Both the position numbers and the translations under genes were made by a program. This document shows positions 1 to 6,580 of a DNA stretch of 10,260 nucleotides, one piece after another. Under the pieces are notes generated by a model. That model saw only the letters and a program-made list of their open reading frames with translations. It did not search any database and was not told where the DNA came from. This DNA comes from JBKEBQ01 sp047973225 (GTDB taxonomy: Bacteria > Bacillota_I > Bacilli_A > Erysipelotrichales > Erysipelotrichaceae), in assembly GCA_047973225.1 (NCBI GenBank), contig JBKEBQ010000015.1:1-10260 (forward strand). The letters run 5' to 3'. Positions within the stretch are counted from its first letter, which is position 1; the number at the start of each line of letters is the position of its first letter.

Positions 1-236
1 TTGCGAATTGCTTGTAGCAATACCAAGCTATACTTTTTCGCTTCATTCATAATCTTCACACTTACAATTTCTATTTTTGGTGCTAAGGCAATTGCTCCTG
101 CTTTTGCATCTTTTTTCATTTCATCTGCATGGTTTCTTAGAGCAGGCAAAATGCTTGTCATAACTACTTTTTTTATATTAATTACTATTTCCTTCAATTT
201 GCGTTTCATTCGTTTTAACATTTTCTGAAAATCCAT
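1..236 (-). CDS. N-terminal part of an unknown lysine-rich protein (runs off the window)
   Basis: This leftward open frame has 78 codons inside the window and no stop, so its C-terminus lies beyond position 1. The ATG at 236 is preceded by an AAAGGAG-type ribosome binding site at about 242-249, and a good promoter lies just upstream. The peptide begins MDFQKMLKRMKRKLKEIV and is rich in Lys, with mixed hydrophobic and basic stretches that look helical. No signal peptide, clear membrane segment or catalytic motif is visible, and I do not recognise the family. The opposite strand is also open here for 75 codons, but it has no ribosome binding site and looks like a shadow. Confidence 0.6.
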   Translation of the reverse strand, partial: MDFQKMLKRMKRKLKEIVINIKKVVMTSILPALRNHADEMKKDAKAGAIALAPKIEIVSVKIMNEAKKYSLVLLQAIR

Positions 237-264
237 AAATGTCTCCTTTGTTTAATACCATGCA

Positions 265-293
265 ATAATACCACACATAACCTATTGACTCAA
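265..293 (-). promoter_or_regulatory. Sigma-A-type promoter of the leftward gene at 236
   Basis: Read on the minus strand there is a -35 box TTGAGT (293-288), a 17-nt spacer, and a -10 box TATTAT (270-265) preceded by TGG, an extended -10. Transcription would start near 258, giving a leader of about 20 nt that contains the ribosome binding site. The rest of 294-420 is AT-rich, and I see no further element in it. Confidence 0.6.
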
Positions 294-420
294 CTATATC
301 ACAAAGTTTCACATAATTGTGTTTAACCGCTATTTTATCGTATATTTTTGCTATTTTTTACTTCTTTAAATATGTTTTATTTCACATTTTTTAACTTATA
401 TCATAAATTCACTTCTGTTT

Positions 421-451
421 TAAAAAAAGCTTAGGAATATTTTCCTAAACT
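421..451 (-). terminator. Intrinsic terminator of the mnmE-tatD-RDD/PHP operon
   Basis: On the minus strand the sequence 451-442 pairs with 437-428 as a 10-bp stem (AGTTTAGGAA with TTCCTAAGCT, one T-G wobble) closing a 4-nt AATA loop, followed by a run of T. It begins 2 nt after the stop codon of the RDD-PHP gene. The other side also carries a short T run (451-455), so it may work weakly in both directions. Confidence 0.85.
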
Positions 452-453
452 TT

Positions 454-1971
454 TTAAGCATAATTTTCTAGAAATTTTTTAATTAATGGTTCAGCATCAA
501 TCGGACAGGTTGTTTTGCCAATTTTATACTCTGGCCGCTCTTTCCCATGATACTCACTTCCGGCACTCACACCAAGGTGGTATCGTTTTGCCAATGCCAA
601 CAAATACGTTTGATCCGCTTTGGTGTGTTTTGGCGAAAACACTTCAAGTCCATGCAAGCCAAGCTTAATAATACCATCCATAAGTTCTACTCTATTCCGC
701 AAGGATGCCATCGGATGTGCCAATACACAAATACCTCCAGTCGATTTGATAAGCGATATCATATCTTCAAGCTCTGGATAAGCAATCGGCACATAGGCTG
801 GCTTCCCTTTCGCAAAGAAATCCGCAATAAACGATTGAATTGGTTTGTCTTTTTTTGTTCCATGCAAGTAAGGTTGTAAAAGCGGTTCTTTTTCATACTT
901 TACATTGGTCAACACTTGACGCGCTATGGTTTCTGGTGAAACTACTTGAAAACGAGAAAACCTCATTAAGGAATCTACATCCACATGAATACCACTAAAT
1001 TTTTCGAAGAGTTCAATTCTTCGCGCTGACACTGCTTTTTCCTTAGCTAAACTTTCGTGTTCAATACTGGTAAAACGAGGGTCACTAGAATCAATAAAAT
1101 ATCCCAACAACCGTAATGGCAGCCCTTCATACTGACAATCAATATTAATCCCATCAATATATGTTATCTTATATAACTTTGATAATTGCTTAGCATTGAT
1201 ATTTGCCTTTACACAGTTATGGTCACTTATTGAAATGGTTGTAAGTCCTGCCTTAATTGCCTTTTTAAAAATATCTTCGACAACATCTTCACCATCATGC
1301 GAAAACGATGAATATAAATGTAAATCATATGCATTCCCACTAATTTCAATTACCTCTTCTTGCGCAATTGGCTCTTCTTTCTCTTCTCTTTGTTTCGCAA
1401 ATTGACTATCTAAAAGCACGATCTTCGTATGCAGTATAAAATCAATCATACTTCGATGATACTTTACATCGGTTAATACAATGACACTATTGATAATATA
1501 ATAAGCAATGATTCCGTATCCATCCAACAGCACATATAAAACAATCAGTGGTAGTGACCTTCCAACAATTTCGCGAATGATGATTTTTGATGCATCTACC
1601 TCTTTATTATCAAGTGCAACTACCTTTAATCCCATCGCCAACTTTCCAAACGATTGCCCTTTAAATAAAACCGTAAACATAAGATTTCCTAAAATCATCG
1701 TACACAACAGCATAAGCAAACAAATAAATTGAACTATCCCTAACATGGAAATCGAAACAAGATCTGTAGTCACCAACAAAAAAACAATCAACCATAAAAT
1801 CATTGGAAACAACATGATCACAATATCACCCAACTGTGCTAACATTCGTACCCACAGTGTTTTCCATGTCATATCACTTGCCAAATATCTTCCAAATTCC
1901 ATATATGTTTGTGAACGCTTTTTTAAAAACTCCCACATAGACGCTTTCTTGTTTGTTATCGTATCTGCCAT
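454..1971 (-). CDS. RDD membrane domain fused to a PHP hydrolase domain
   Basis: A protein of 505 residues from ATG 1971; GTG 1974, one codon earlier, is also possible. GGAG lies 8 nt before the ATG and 5 nt before the GTG, so the ATG is preferred. Counting from the GTG, residues about 38-190 form an RDD-like domain: hydrophobic segments near 48-70, 76-103 and 138-168, and the typical GQSFGKLAMGLKVV at 106-119. An acidic linker follows, then a PHP domain (about 214-500) with YDLHLYSSFSHDG, SDHN (250-253), VLAHP (417-421), GLEVFSP and GSEYHG (472-477). Several metal ligands expected in the PHP family look replaced: the second His of HxH is Y221, the Glu of GxE is N277, the usual His before LGY is R288, and the Asp of GSDxH is E474. 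PHP domains act on phosphoesters, often nucleic acids or nucleotides. Here the domain would sit on the cytoplasmic face of the membrane. The substrate is unknown. It is the last gene of the operon. Confidence 0.85.
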   Translation of the reverse strand: MADTITNKKASMWEFLKKRSQTYMEFGRYLASDMTWKTLWVRMLAQLGDIVIMLFPMILWLIVFLLVTTDLVSISMLGIVQFICLLMLLCTMILGNLMFTVLFKGQSFGKLAMGLKVVALDNKEVDASKIIIREIVGRSLPLIVLYVLLDGYGIIAYYIINSVIVLTDVKYHRSMIDFILHTKIVLLDSQFAKQREEKEEPIAQEEVIEISGNAYDLHLYSSFSHDGEDVVEDIFKKAIKAGLTTISISDHNCVKANINAKQLSKLYKITYIDGINIDCQYEGLPLRLLGYFIDSSDPRFTSIEHESLAKEKAVSARRIELFEKFSGIHVDVDSLMRFSRFQVVSPETIARQVLTNVKYEKEPLLQPYLHGTKKDKPIQSFIADFFAKGKPAYVPIAYPELEDMISLIKSTGGICVLAHPMASLRNRVELMDGIIKLGLHGLEVFSPKHTKADQTYLLALAKRYHLGVSAGSEYHGKERPEYKIGKTTCPIDAEPLIKKFLENYA

Positions 1972-2001
1972 CACACTATCTCCATTCCTAAGCTTTTACT
2001 C

Positions 2002-2010
2002 ATTATAACA
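2002..2010 (-). promoter_or_regulatory. Extended -10 promoter inside the operon, before the RDD-PHP gene
   Basis: Minus-strand TGTTATAAT is a perfect extended -10 element (TGn-TATAAT). It overlaps nothing coding, because tatD stops at 2013. No good -35 box sits 16-18 nt upstream; the T-rich end of tatD occupies that place. The expected start near 1995 would give a leader of about 24 nt carrying the ribosome binding site. The gene may therefore be transcribed both from mnmE and on its own. Confidence 0.5.
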
Positions 2011-2012
2011 TG

Positions 2013-2783
2013 CTATTCTACTTGAAAAAAGTCATAGAAGTTTTGTTCCATTTGTTCCGCAAGCTTTTGTGGCTCCATTTGTTTTAATTCTGCAATCTTA
2101 TCGAATGTATACACAATATATTTTGACTCATTCTCTTTCCCTCGAAAAGGATGAGGTGTCAAATAAGGAGCATCACTTTCCACAAACAGACGATGACTTG
2201 CAACTGTGGATGCAACATTCAATAATCCTTTTGCATTTTTAAATGTTATCACTCCTGCAAATGAAAGATATCCACCCATTGCTTGTACAATGTTTGCACT
2301 CTCTACACTACCACTAAAACAGTGCATCAAAAACTTTGTTTTCGCATATTTTTTTAGAATATCTAAAGTATCTTTTGTTGCATCACGCATATGAATCAAA
2401 ATAGGAAGCTTATATTTATTTGCCAACTGTATTTGTTTTATGAATAAGGATTTCTGTTTGTTTTCATCATAAGGTTCATAATGATAATCAAGTCCAATTT
2501 CACCAATGGCAATAATATCGCGATCAACAATGCTTTGCAACAACCCTTGTATAGCTTGCTCATCAACACCTTCAACATCACCAGGATGAAACCCTAAAGC
2601 AATCCTAATCATATCGTTTTTTTCTTTATATTTCTTTGCCCGATAAAATTCTTCTAAATTTGTACAAACTACGAGAATCCGCTTTAATCCAGCGGTTTTC
2701 GCTGATGCTACTATTTCATCAATTCTGGGATATAATCGATTACAAGTTAAATGAGCATGGGTATCAATCAAATTTTTTATCAT
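2013..2783 (-). CDS. tatD: TatD-family metal-dependent DNase (YabD/YcfH type)
   Basis: A protein of 256 residues, the normal length for the family. TatD enzymes are cytosolic TIM-barrel hydrolases of the amidohydrolase superfamily; characterised members are metal-dependent DNases. The expected metal ligands are all visible: DTHAHL (D7, H9, H11), GEIGLDY with E95, LIHMRDA with H131, MHCFSG with H154, and ESDAPYLTP with D204. H66 in GFHPG also fits. The start is preceded by AGGA at 5 nt, within the mnmE stop region; mnmE ends 7 nt upstream, so translation is probably coupled. The gene is intact and the call is firm at the family level. The true cellular substrate of YabD-type members is not fixed by sequence. 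Confidence 0.95.
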   Translation of the reverse strand: MIKNLIDTHAHLTCNRLYPRIDEIVASAKTAGLKRILVVCTNLEEFYRAKKYKEKNDMIRIALGFHPGDVEGVDEQAIQGLLQSIVDRDIIAIGEIGLDYHYEPYDENKQKSLFIKQIQLANKYKLPILIHMRDATKDTLDILKKYAKTKFLMHCFSGSVESANIVQAMGGYLSFAGVITFKNAKGLLNVASTVASHRLFVESDAPYLTPHPFRGKENESKYIVYTFDKIAELKQMEPQKLAEQMEQNFYDFFQVE

Positions 2784-2790
2784 AATGTTC

Positions 2791-4137
2791 CTACTTTCCT
2801 AAACAAAATTTTGAGAATAAGGTATCCAGTAAATCGTCTCGACTCACTTCACCTAAAATATCTTTTAATGCATAATACGATGCCTGTAAATCAATAGCAA
2901 GAATATCTAAGTCAAGATCACTCGCATGTTCTAAATTAGCAGCAACATTTTCCATCGCCACCTTCGCCTTATGCATTTGTGCGATATGGCGCTCATTTTG
3001 TAAAATAGGTTGTTCTACAATATGCATATCTTTTAGAAAGATCTCCTGTATTTTATTTCTCAATTGCTCGATATCTTTGTTTTTTGCACTAATGTAGACG
3101 CCATCTTTTTCACTTTGGTCATGCATTCTATCTTTTTTATTATAAATACAAATACGTTGCTTGTTTTCTGTAAGTTTTAAAAGTTTTATATCTTCTTCAT
3201 CTACATCTTTGCTTGCATCAAATACCAAGAATATAAGCTGTGCGGCCTCCATTGCTTTACGGCTTCGATCAATCCCAATCTTTTCAACAACATCTTTCGT
3301 GTTTCGAATACCTGCTGTGTCCAACAAATGTAAAGTTACGCCTCCTACTTCAACAAAGCCTTCTACAACATCTCTAGTTGTTCCTTCAATTTCCGAAACA
3401 ATTGCTTTATCTTCTTCTAATAAGGCATTCAATAAACTCGACTTCCCGACATTCGCCTTGCCAACAATCGCTGTTTTAATCCCTGCTTTCAACAGTTGTC
3501 CACTAGCAGCTTGTTTCAAAATTTTATCCATTTGCGCTCGCCAATGTACTACTTTTGGTTTTAGGATTTGTTCACTAATTTCTTCTACGCTATCATATTC
3601 AGGATAATCAATGTGCACTTCTATCGCTGCTATCACGTCTAAAAGTTCTTGTAACAGTGGATCAAGTAATTGTTTTACACTGCCTTTGATCCCTGCAACA
3701 GCCAATTGTGCTTCTCTAGAATGCGTTGCCATAATCATGTCATGAATTGCTTCCGCTTGTGTTAAATCAATGCGGCCATTTAGAAAAGCGCGTTGACTAA
3801 ATTCACCAGGAGTAGCCAAGCGACAACCTTCTCGCAAACACAATTCCACTATTTTTTTGGTTATATATATACCCCCATGACAATTGATTTCAACGACATC
3901 TTCTCGTGTAAAGGTTTTGGGTGAGCGAAAAACACTCACAAAAACTTCATCAACATCTTCTCGTGTTTGTGGATCGTGTATCCAACCATAATGAATTGTA
4001 TGCGTTGCTACCGCTTGTAAGTTCCTAGAAAATAAGCGATTGGCAACCTCTATCGCCTCTTTCCCACTCATTCTAACGATGGAAATTGCGCCATCTTTTA
4101 ATGCCGTGGAGATTGCGACAATTGTATCAACTAACAT
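2791..4137 (-). CDS. mnmE: tRNA uridine-5-carboxymethylaminomethyl modification GTPase MnmE
   Basis: A full-length MnmE (TrmE/ThdF) of 448 residues. With MnmG it builds the cmnm5 group on wobble U34 of certain tRNAs, using a folate-derived carbon unit. The N-terminal folate-binding domain shows TIVAIST, FTREDVVEINCHGG and NGRIDLTQAEAI. The GTPase domain has G1 GKANVGKS (226-233), GTTRD (252-256), G3 DTAG (273-276), G4 NKKD (333-336) and SAK (350-352). The C-terminal helical domain ends FSKFCLGK, with C445 at the place of the conserved CxGK cysteine. R78 stands where the family usually has Gly (FTGED). AGAGG lies 6 nt before the ATG. It is the first gene of the leftward operon, and its partner mnmG is not in the window. 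Confidence 0.97.
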   Translation of the reverse strand: MLVDTIVAISTALKDGAISIVRMSGKEAIEVANRLFSRNLQAVATHTIHYGWIHDPQTREDVDEVFVSVFRSPKTFTREDVVEINCHGGIYITKKIVELCLREGCRLATPGEFSQRAFLNGRIDLTQAEAIHDMIMATHSREAQLAVAGIKGSVKQLLDPLLQELLDVIAAIEVHIDYPEYDSVEEISEQILKPKVVHWRAQMDKILKQAASGQLLKAGIKTAIVGKANVGKSSLLNALLEEDKAIVSEIEGTTRDVVEGFVEVGGVTLHLLDTAGIRNTKDVVEKIGIDRSRKAMEAAQLIFLVFDASKDVDEEDIKLLKLTENKQRICIYNKKDRMHDQSEKDGVYISAKNKDIEQLRNKIQEIFLKDMHIVEQPILQNERHIAQMHKAKVAMENVAANLEHASDLDLDILAIDLQASYYALKDILGEVSRDDLLDTLFSKFCLGK

Positions 4138-4177
4138 AATGTACCTCTTTTTATACGTGCTTTCTTACATACCTAAC

Positions 4178-4186
4178 ATTGTACCA
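4178..4186 (-). promoter_or_regulatory. Probable extended -10 promoter of the mnmE operon
   Basis: Minus-strand TGG-TACAAT forms an extended -10 element about 41 nt before the mnmE ATG, giving a leader of roughly 34 nt with the ribosome binding site. No convincing -35 box stands 16-18 nt upstream. The left end of the IS remnant begins only about 30 nt further upstream, so older upstream promoter sequence may have been cut away by the insertion. Confidence 0.4.
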
Positions 4187-4215
4187 TAAGCCACACTGGA
4201 TAGGCTACATTAGAG

Positions 4216-4237
4216 TAGACAGAAAAGGCATAAAGTC
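4216..4237. repeat. Left terminal inverted repeat of the IS remnant (degenerate)
   Basis: The outward reading (minus strand) begins GACTT, then has CCTTTT and ends TCTA, the same blocks in the same order as the right end at 4750-4771. Without gaps only about half the positions agree, so this is a weak but ordered match. It lies about 50 nt before the OrfA start, a usual distance for an IS3-type left end. Confidence 0.5.
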
Positions 4238-4265
4238 ATGGTAAAAAGATAGGAGAAAATCAAAC

Positions 4266-4720
4266 ATGACAACAACATGAAAAAACATTACATTCCCCAC
4301 GAGTGCAAGCAGCTCTAATTACGTTCTAAATATTACATTTATTACGAACAAGTAAATAAACTAGATCCGTATAATGACGAAGTCGTTATCATATTTAATG
4401 AAATTCAAAAAGTGTACAGATCAAGAAAGATTAAGGTGAACTAGCGAAAAAAGATATTCATCTTTCACGAAGAAGAATATCTAAGATTATGAGATACAAT
4501 GGTTTAGTGTCCGTATTAAACAATCTTTGAGTAAAAAAGGAAACCCATATGACAAGCTATCGCTGAAGCACAGTTTAAAATCATCAAAACTGAATTCACC
4601 AAGTCAAGATATTTTGAAACACTTGCTCAACTTGAATTAAGACTAGAAACATATATTTACTGGTTTAACAGCAAGCAGATACATTCCACATTGAACTACT
4701 CACAAGTTGAATATAGATGA
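4266..4720 (+). pseudogene. IS3-family transposase OrfA/OrfB remnant
   Basis: Pieces of an IS3-family (IS150-like) transposase are readable in three frames. From 4280 the frame gives KKHYIPHECKQL, like an OrfA start, followed by TAA at 4316. It then continues as OrfB-like LRSKYYIYYEQVNKLDPYND through RKIK to a stop at 4442. A one-base loss near 4436-4438 shifts to ELAKKDIHLSRRRISKIM and GLVSV. At about 4513 the text jumps to QSLSKKGNPYD, motifs that are normally about 100 residues further on. Another shift at about 4554 gives AIAEAQFKIIKTEF and YIYWFNSKQIHSTLNY, ending at TGA 4718-4720. The missing middle would hold the first two acidic residues of the DDE active site; only the region of the final Glu remains. 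It is clearly non-functional. Confidence 0.88.
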
Positions 4721-4747
4721 TAAATTCTATGTAGAAGTTGTCCTAAA

Positions 4748-4769
4748 AAGACTTGCCATTCCTTTTATC
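4748..4769 (+). repeat. Direct repeat, copy 1 (overlaps the IS right end)
   Basis: This 22-nt stretch begins AAGACTTGCC and ends TTCCTTTTATC. It recurs at 8668-8689 in the same orientation with a single mismatch (A against T at position 11). Copy 1 coincides with the right end of the IS remnant. The two copies bracket the J-domain and HscC genes. Confidence 0.85.
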
Positions 4770-6580
4770 TAAAACTCGATAATTAAAATCTCCATGAATA
4801 TTTCTAAAATTATCGTATTGCCACTTCCTACAAAGTTTTCACTGTATAAACCCATAGTTTTGTTCGCAACATTAAGATCAACACATATAACTTCCGTATT
4901 TTTCTCGCTATCAACTACATACAATAGATTCTCATCATTTATGTATGCAAACCGGTTATTCCCTATATCAATAAGGTTCTCAACTATACCTTTAAATTCG
5001 TACTCACCATTATAGTTGTTCCCCCCAGTATGATATTCTACAAACAAGGAATCATTGATACTGCTAATACACTTTATTGATTTTTTCTCATAAATAGTTT
5101 TCACATCTTTTCCTGTTGCAAAATCGTAATACCATAGATAATTTGAGTCTTCTTTTTCATGATAAAATTTTTCTTTCATCAAGTACATATTACCGACATA
5201 CTTTTCACTCTTATAAGAAAAAACTTCTGTAGCAACTCCACCACTTAACTTGTAAATGGTTGTTTTTTCATCATCAGCAGCTACCAATATACATATATCA
5301 TCACTGTAGAAAATATTCAATTCATAGTCGCTTTTATCTTCAAAAGTTATTAGTGGATCAGTCTTATCTACCATATACAGTTGATATGTGAGATGATTAT
5401 TATCTATATCTACCATAGAATAGTAGATATCTTCTTTGTCATAACCAAATCCCTTAATCCTGCCGAAAAGAACACTCGTTTCATATTCTTTACCATTAAT
5501 TGAAAATGACGCATTAAATTTTTTATTTTCCCTGTAAAAATCAAACTGATCACCATTTTGACTAAATTCTATTTGCATATCAGTTTCCCTCCTCGTTCGG
5601 AATTCGCCAAAAGAGTCATCGTCAATCAAAAAAACTGCAAAAATACAAATTGCTGGAATAAAAATAATGATTTTTTTAAAGTAATGATAGTACCATATAA
5701 AAGGATTAGTAAAAGTAAAAGGCTTCCTAAAAAACTTAAATAAAATAATATTGATAAGAAATACCACAATGGCAATAATCCATAAATAATATATTTCAAA
5801 ATGCAAACCAAAAACAGAAAATAACTTTACAGCTACAGCCATAAGAACAAGTGATCCAACAATTGAAAGTTTTTTATTAAAAATATGTTGTTTAAAAACA
5901 TTATAAAGTTTTGGATACTGCTTTTTATTATTTTTAAAATACATTCTGTGATGGATACGTCTACTTTTTTCTAAAAATCTTAAACTTTTACCTTTATACA
6001 ATCCAGCTTGGATACTTTGAATATATTTTTTAATAAAAACAGAATCATAACAATATTTTAAAAATTGCTCGGACTTAAAAAATTTTACATAATTTTTAAT
6101 TGACAAAATACCTTTATGTTTTAATAGCTCAATAAGTTCATTAATTTTTTCAATTTTTTCTTCATATTCATCAGCATATTCATCAACTTTGCCGAATTTC
6201 CTATTTATATTTATCTTTTCCTTTTTTATTTTAGAACTTTTACTATTTTTAAACGCCTCTTCACTTGAATTTTCATCTTTAAGATTTTCAAATTCATTCT
6301 CACTATTTTCTCCCGCTGAAGTTTTCGCATTTTGAAAAACATCGTAATCAGCATTCTTATCTCGGTTTGCCTTAACCAAATCATACAAAGCTTTATTTTC
6401 CAATACTATTGGATCATAGCCCTTGGCATAAGCAAGGGCTTGCTTATATGCTTCGTTAATCTCTTTAAACTCTTCAGGATACTCTTCAGGATGATACTTT
6501 TTAATTACAGCACTATAGGCCTTCTTTATTGCTTTTATGTCTTTAGTAGCTTTTATTTCAAGCTTGTCAAAATACCACAT
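4769..6580 (-). CDS. Membrane-anchored J-domain co-chaperone with a beta-propeller-like C-terminal domain
   Basis: A protein of 603 residues. Residues 1-55 are J-domain-like (YFDKL..., KKAYSAVIKKYHPEEYP, FKEINEAYKQAL), but the hallmark HPD is HPE at 30-32. A Lys/Glu-rich segment (60-145) and a helical region follow. Three membrane helices lie near 239-258, 262-282 and 303-320. Residues 340-600 are rich in beta strands with repeats such as YQLYMVDK, LWYYDFATGK and NLLYVVDSEK, resembling propeller blades. With the J domain inside the cell, three crossings would place this part outside. The ATG directly follows the TAG of the HscC gene and lacks its own clear ribosome binding site, so translation is probably coupled. 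It is the natural partner of that Hsp70; E. coli HscC also pairs with membrane J proteins (DjlB, DjlC). The TAG stop lies in the IS end, so the native C-terminus is probably lost. Confidence 0.8.
   Translation of the reverse strand: MWYFDKLEIKATKDIKAIKKAYSAVIKKYHPEEYPEEFKEINEAYKQALAYAKGYDPIVLENKALYDLVKANRDKNADYDVFQNAKTSAGENSENEFENLKDENSSEEAFKNSKSSKIKKEKININRKFGKVDEYADEYEEKIEKINELIELLKHKGILSIKNYVKFFKSEQFLKYCYDSVFIKKYIQSIQAGLYKGKSLRFLEKSRRIHHRMYFKNNKKQYPKLYNVFKQHIFNKKLSIVGSLVLMAVAVKLFSVFGLHFEIYYLWIIAIVVFLINIILFKFFRKPFTFTNPFIWYYHYFKKIIIFIPAICIFAVFLIDDDSFGEFRTRRETDMQIEFSQNGDQFDFYRENKKFNASFSINGKEYETSVLFGRIKGFGYDKEDIYYSMVDIDNNHLTYQLYMVDKTDPLITFEDKSDYELNIFYSDDICILVAADDEKTTIYKLSGGVATEVFSYKSEKYVGNMYLMKEKFYHEKEDSNYLWYYDFATGKDVKTIYEKKSIKCISSINDSLFVEYHTGGNNYNGEYEFKGIVENLIDIGNNRFAYINDENLLYVVDSEKNTEVICVDLNVANKTMGLYSENFVGSGNTIILEIFMEILIIEF

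Larger units (their letters stand above)
4216..4771 (+). mobile_element. Decayed, internally deleted IS3-family insertion sequence
   Basis: The element is bounded by degenerate inverted ends: 4216-4237, and 4750-4771. Read outward, both carry GACTT, CCTTTT and a terminal TCTA in the same order over 22 positions. Inside are a ribosome binding site (AGGAG, 4251-4255), an OrfA start at 4266 and pieces of OrfA and OrfB (see the pseudogene entry). Only about 0.55 kb remains, whereas intact IS3-family elements are usually 1.2-1.5 kb, so much of the middle is gone. It cannot transpose by itself. The exact ends and any target duplication cannot be fixed from one copy. Confidence 0.75.

Noticed and set aside
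1..228. Rightward open frame of 75 codons at the left edge
   Set aside because: It has no ribosome binding site and is antisense to a leftward frame that has a good promoter, ribosome binding site and ATG at 236.
3161..3607. Rightward 148-codon open frame inside mnmE
   Set aside because: It is the complement of the intact, strongly conserved GTPase domain of mnmE. Its Ser/Thr/Ile-rich text is typical of an antisense shadow.
4769..4780. The copy-1 repeat as part of J-protein coding sequence (…DKRNGKSF in another frame)
   Set aside because: The frame fits a propeller blade, but the same bases share ordered blocks with the IS left end and recur at 8668. An IS end is the simpler reading.
5626..5811. 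Leftward hydrophobic 61-codon frame that looks like a small membrane protein
   Set aside because: It is an alternative frame of the membrane segments of the J-domain protein, which has the longer and better-supported frame.
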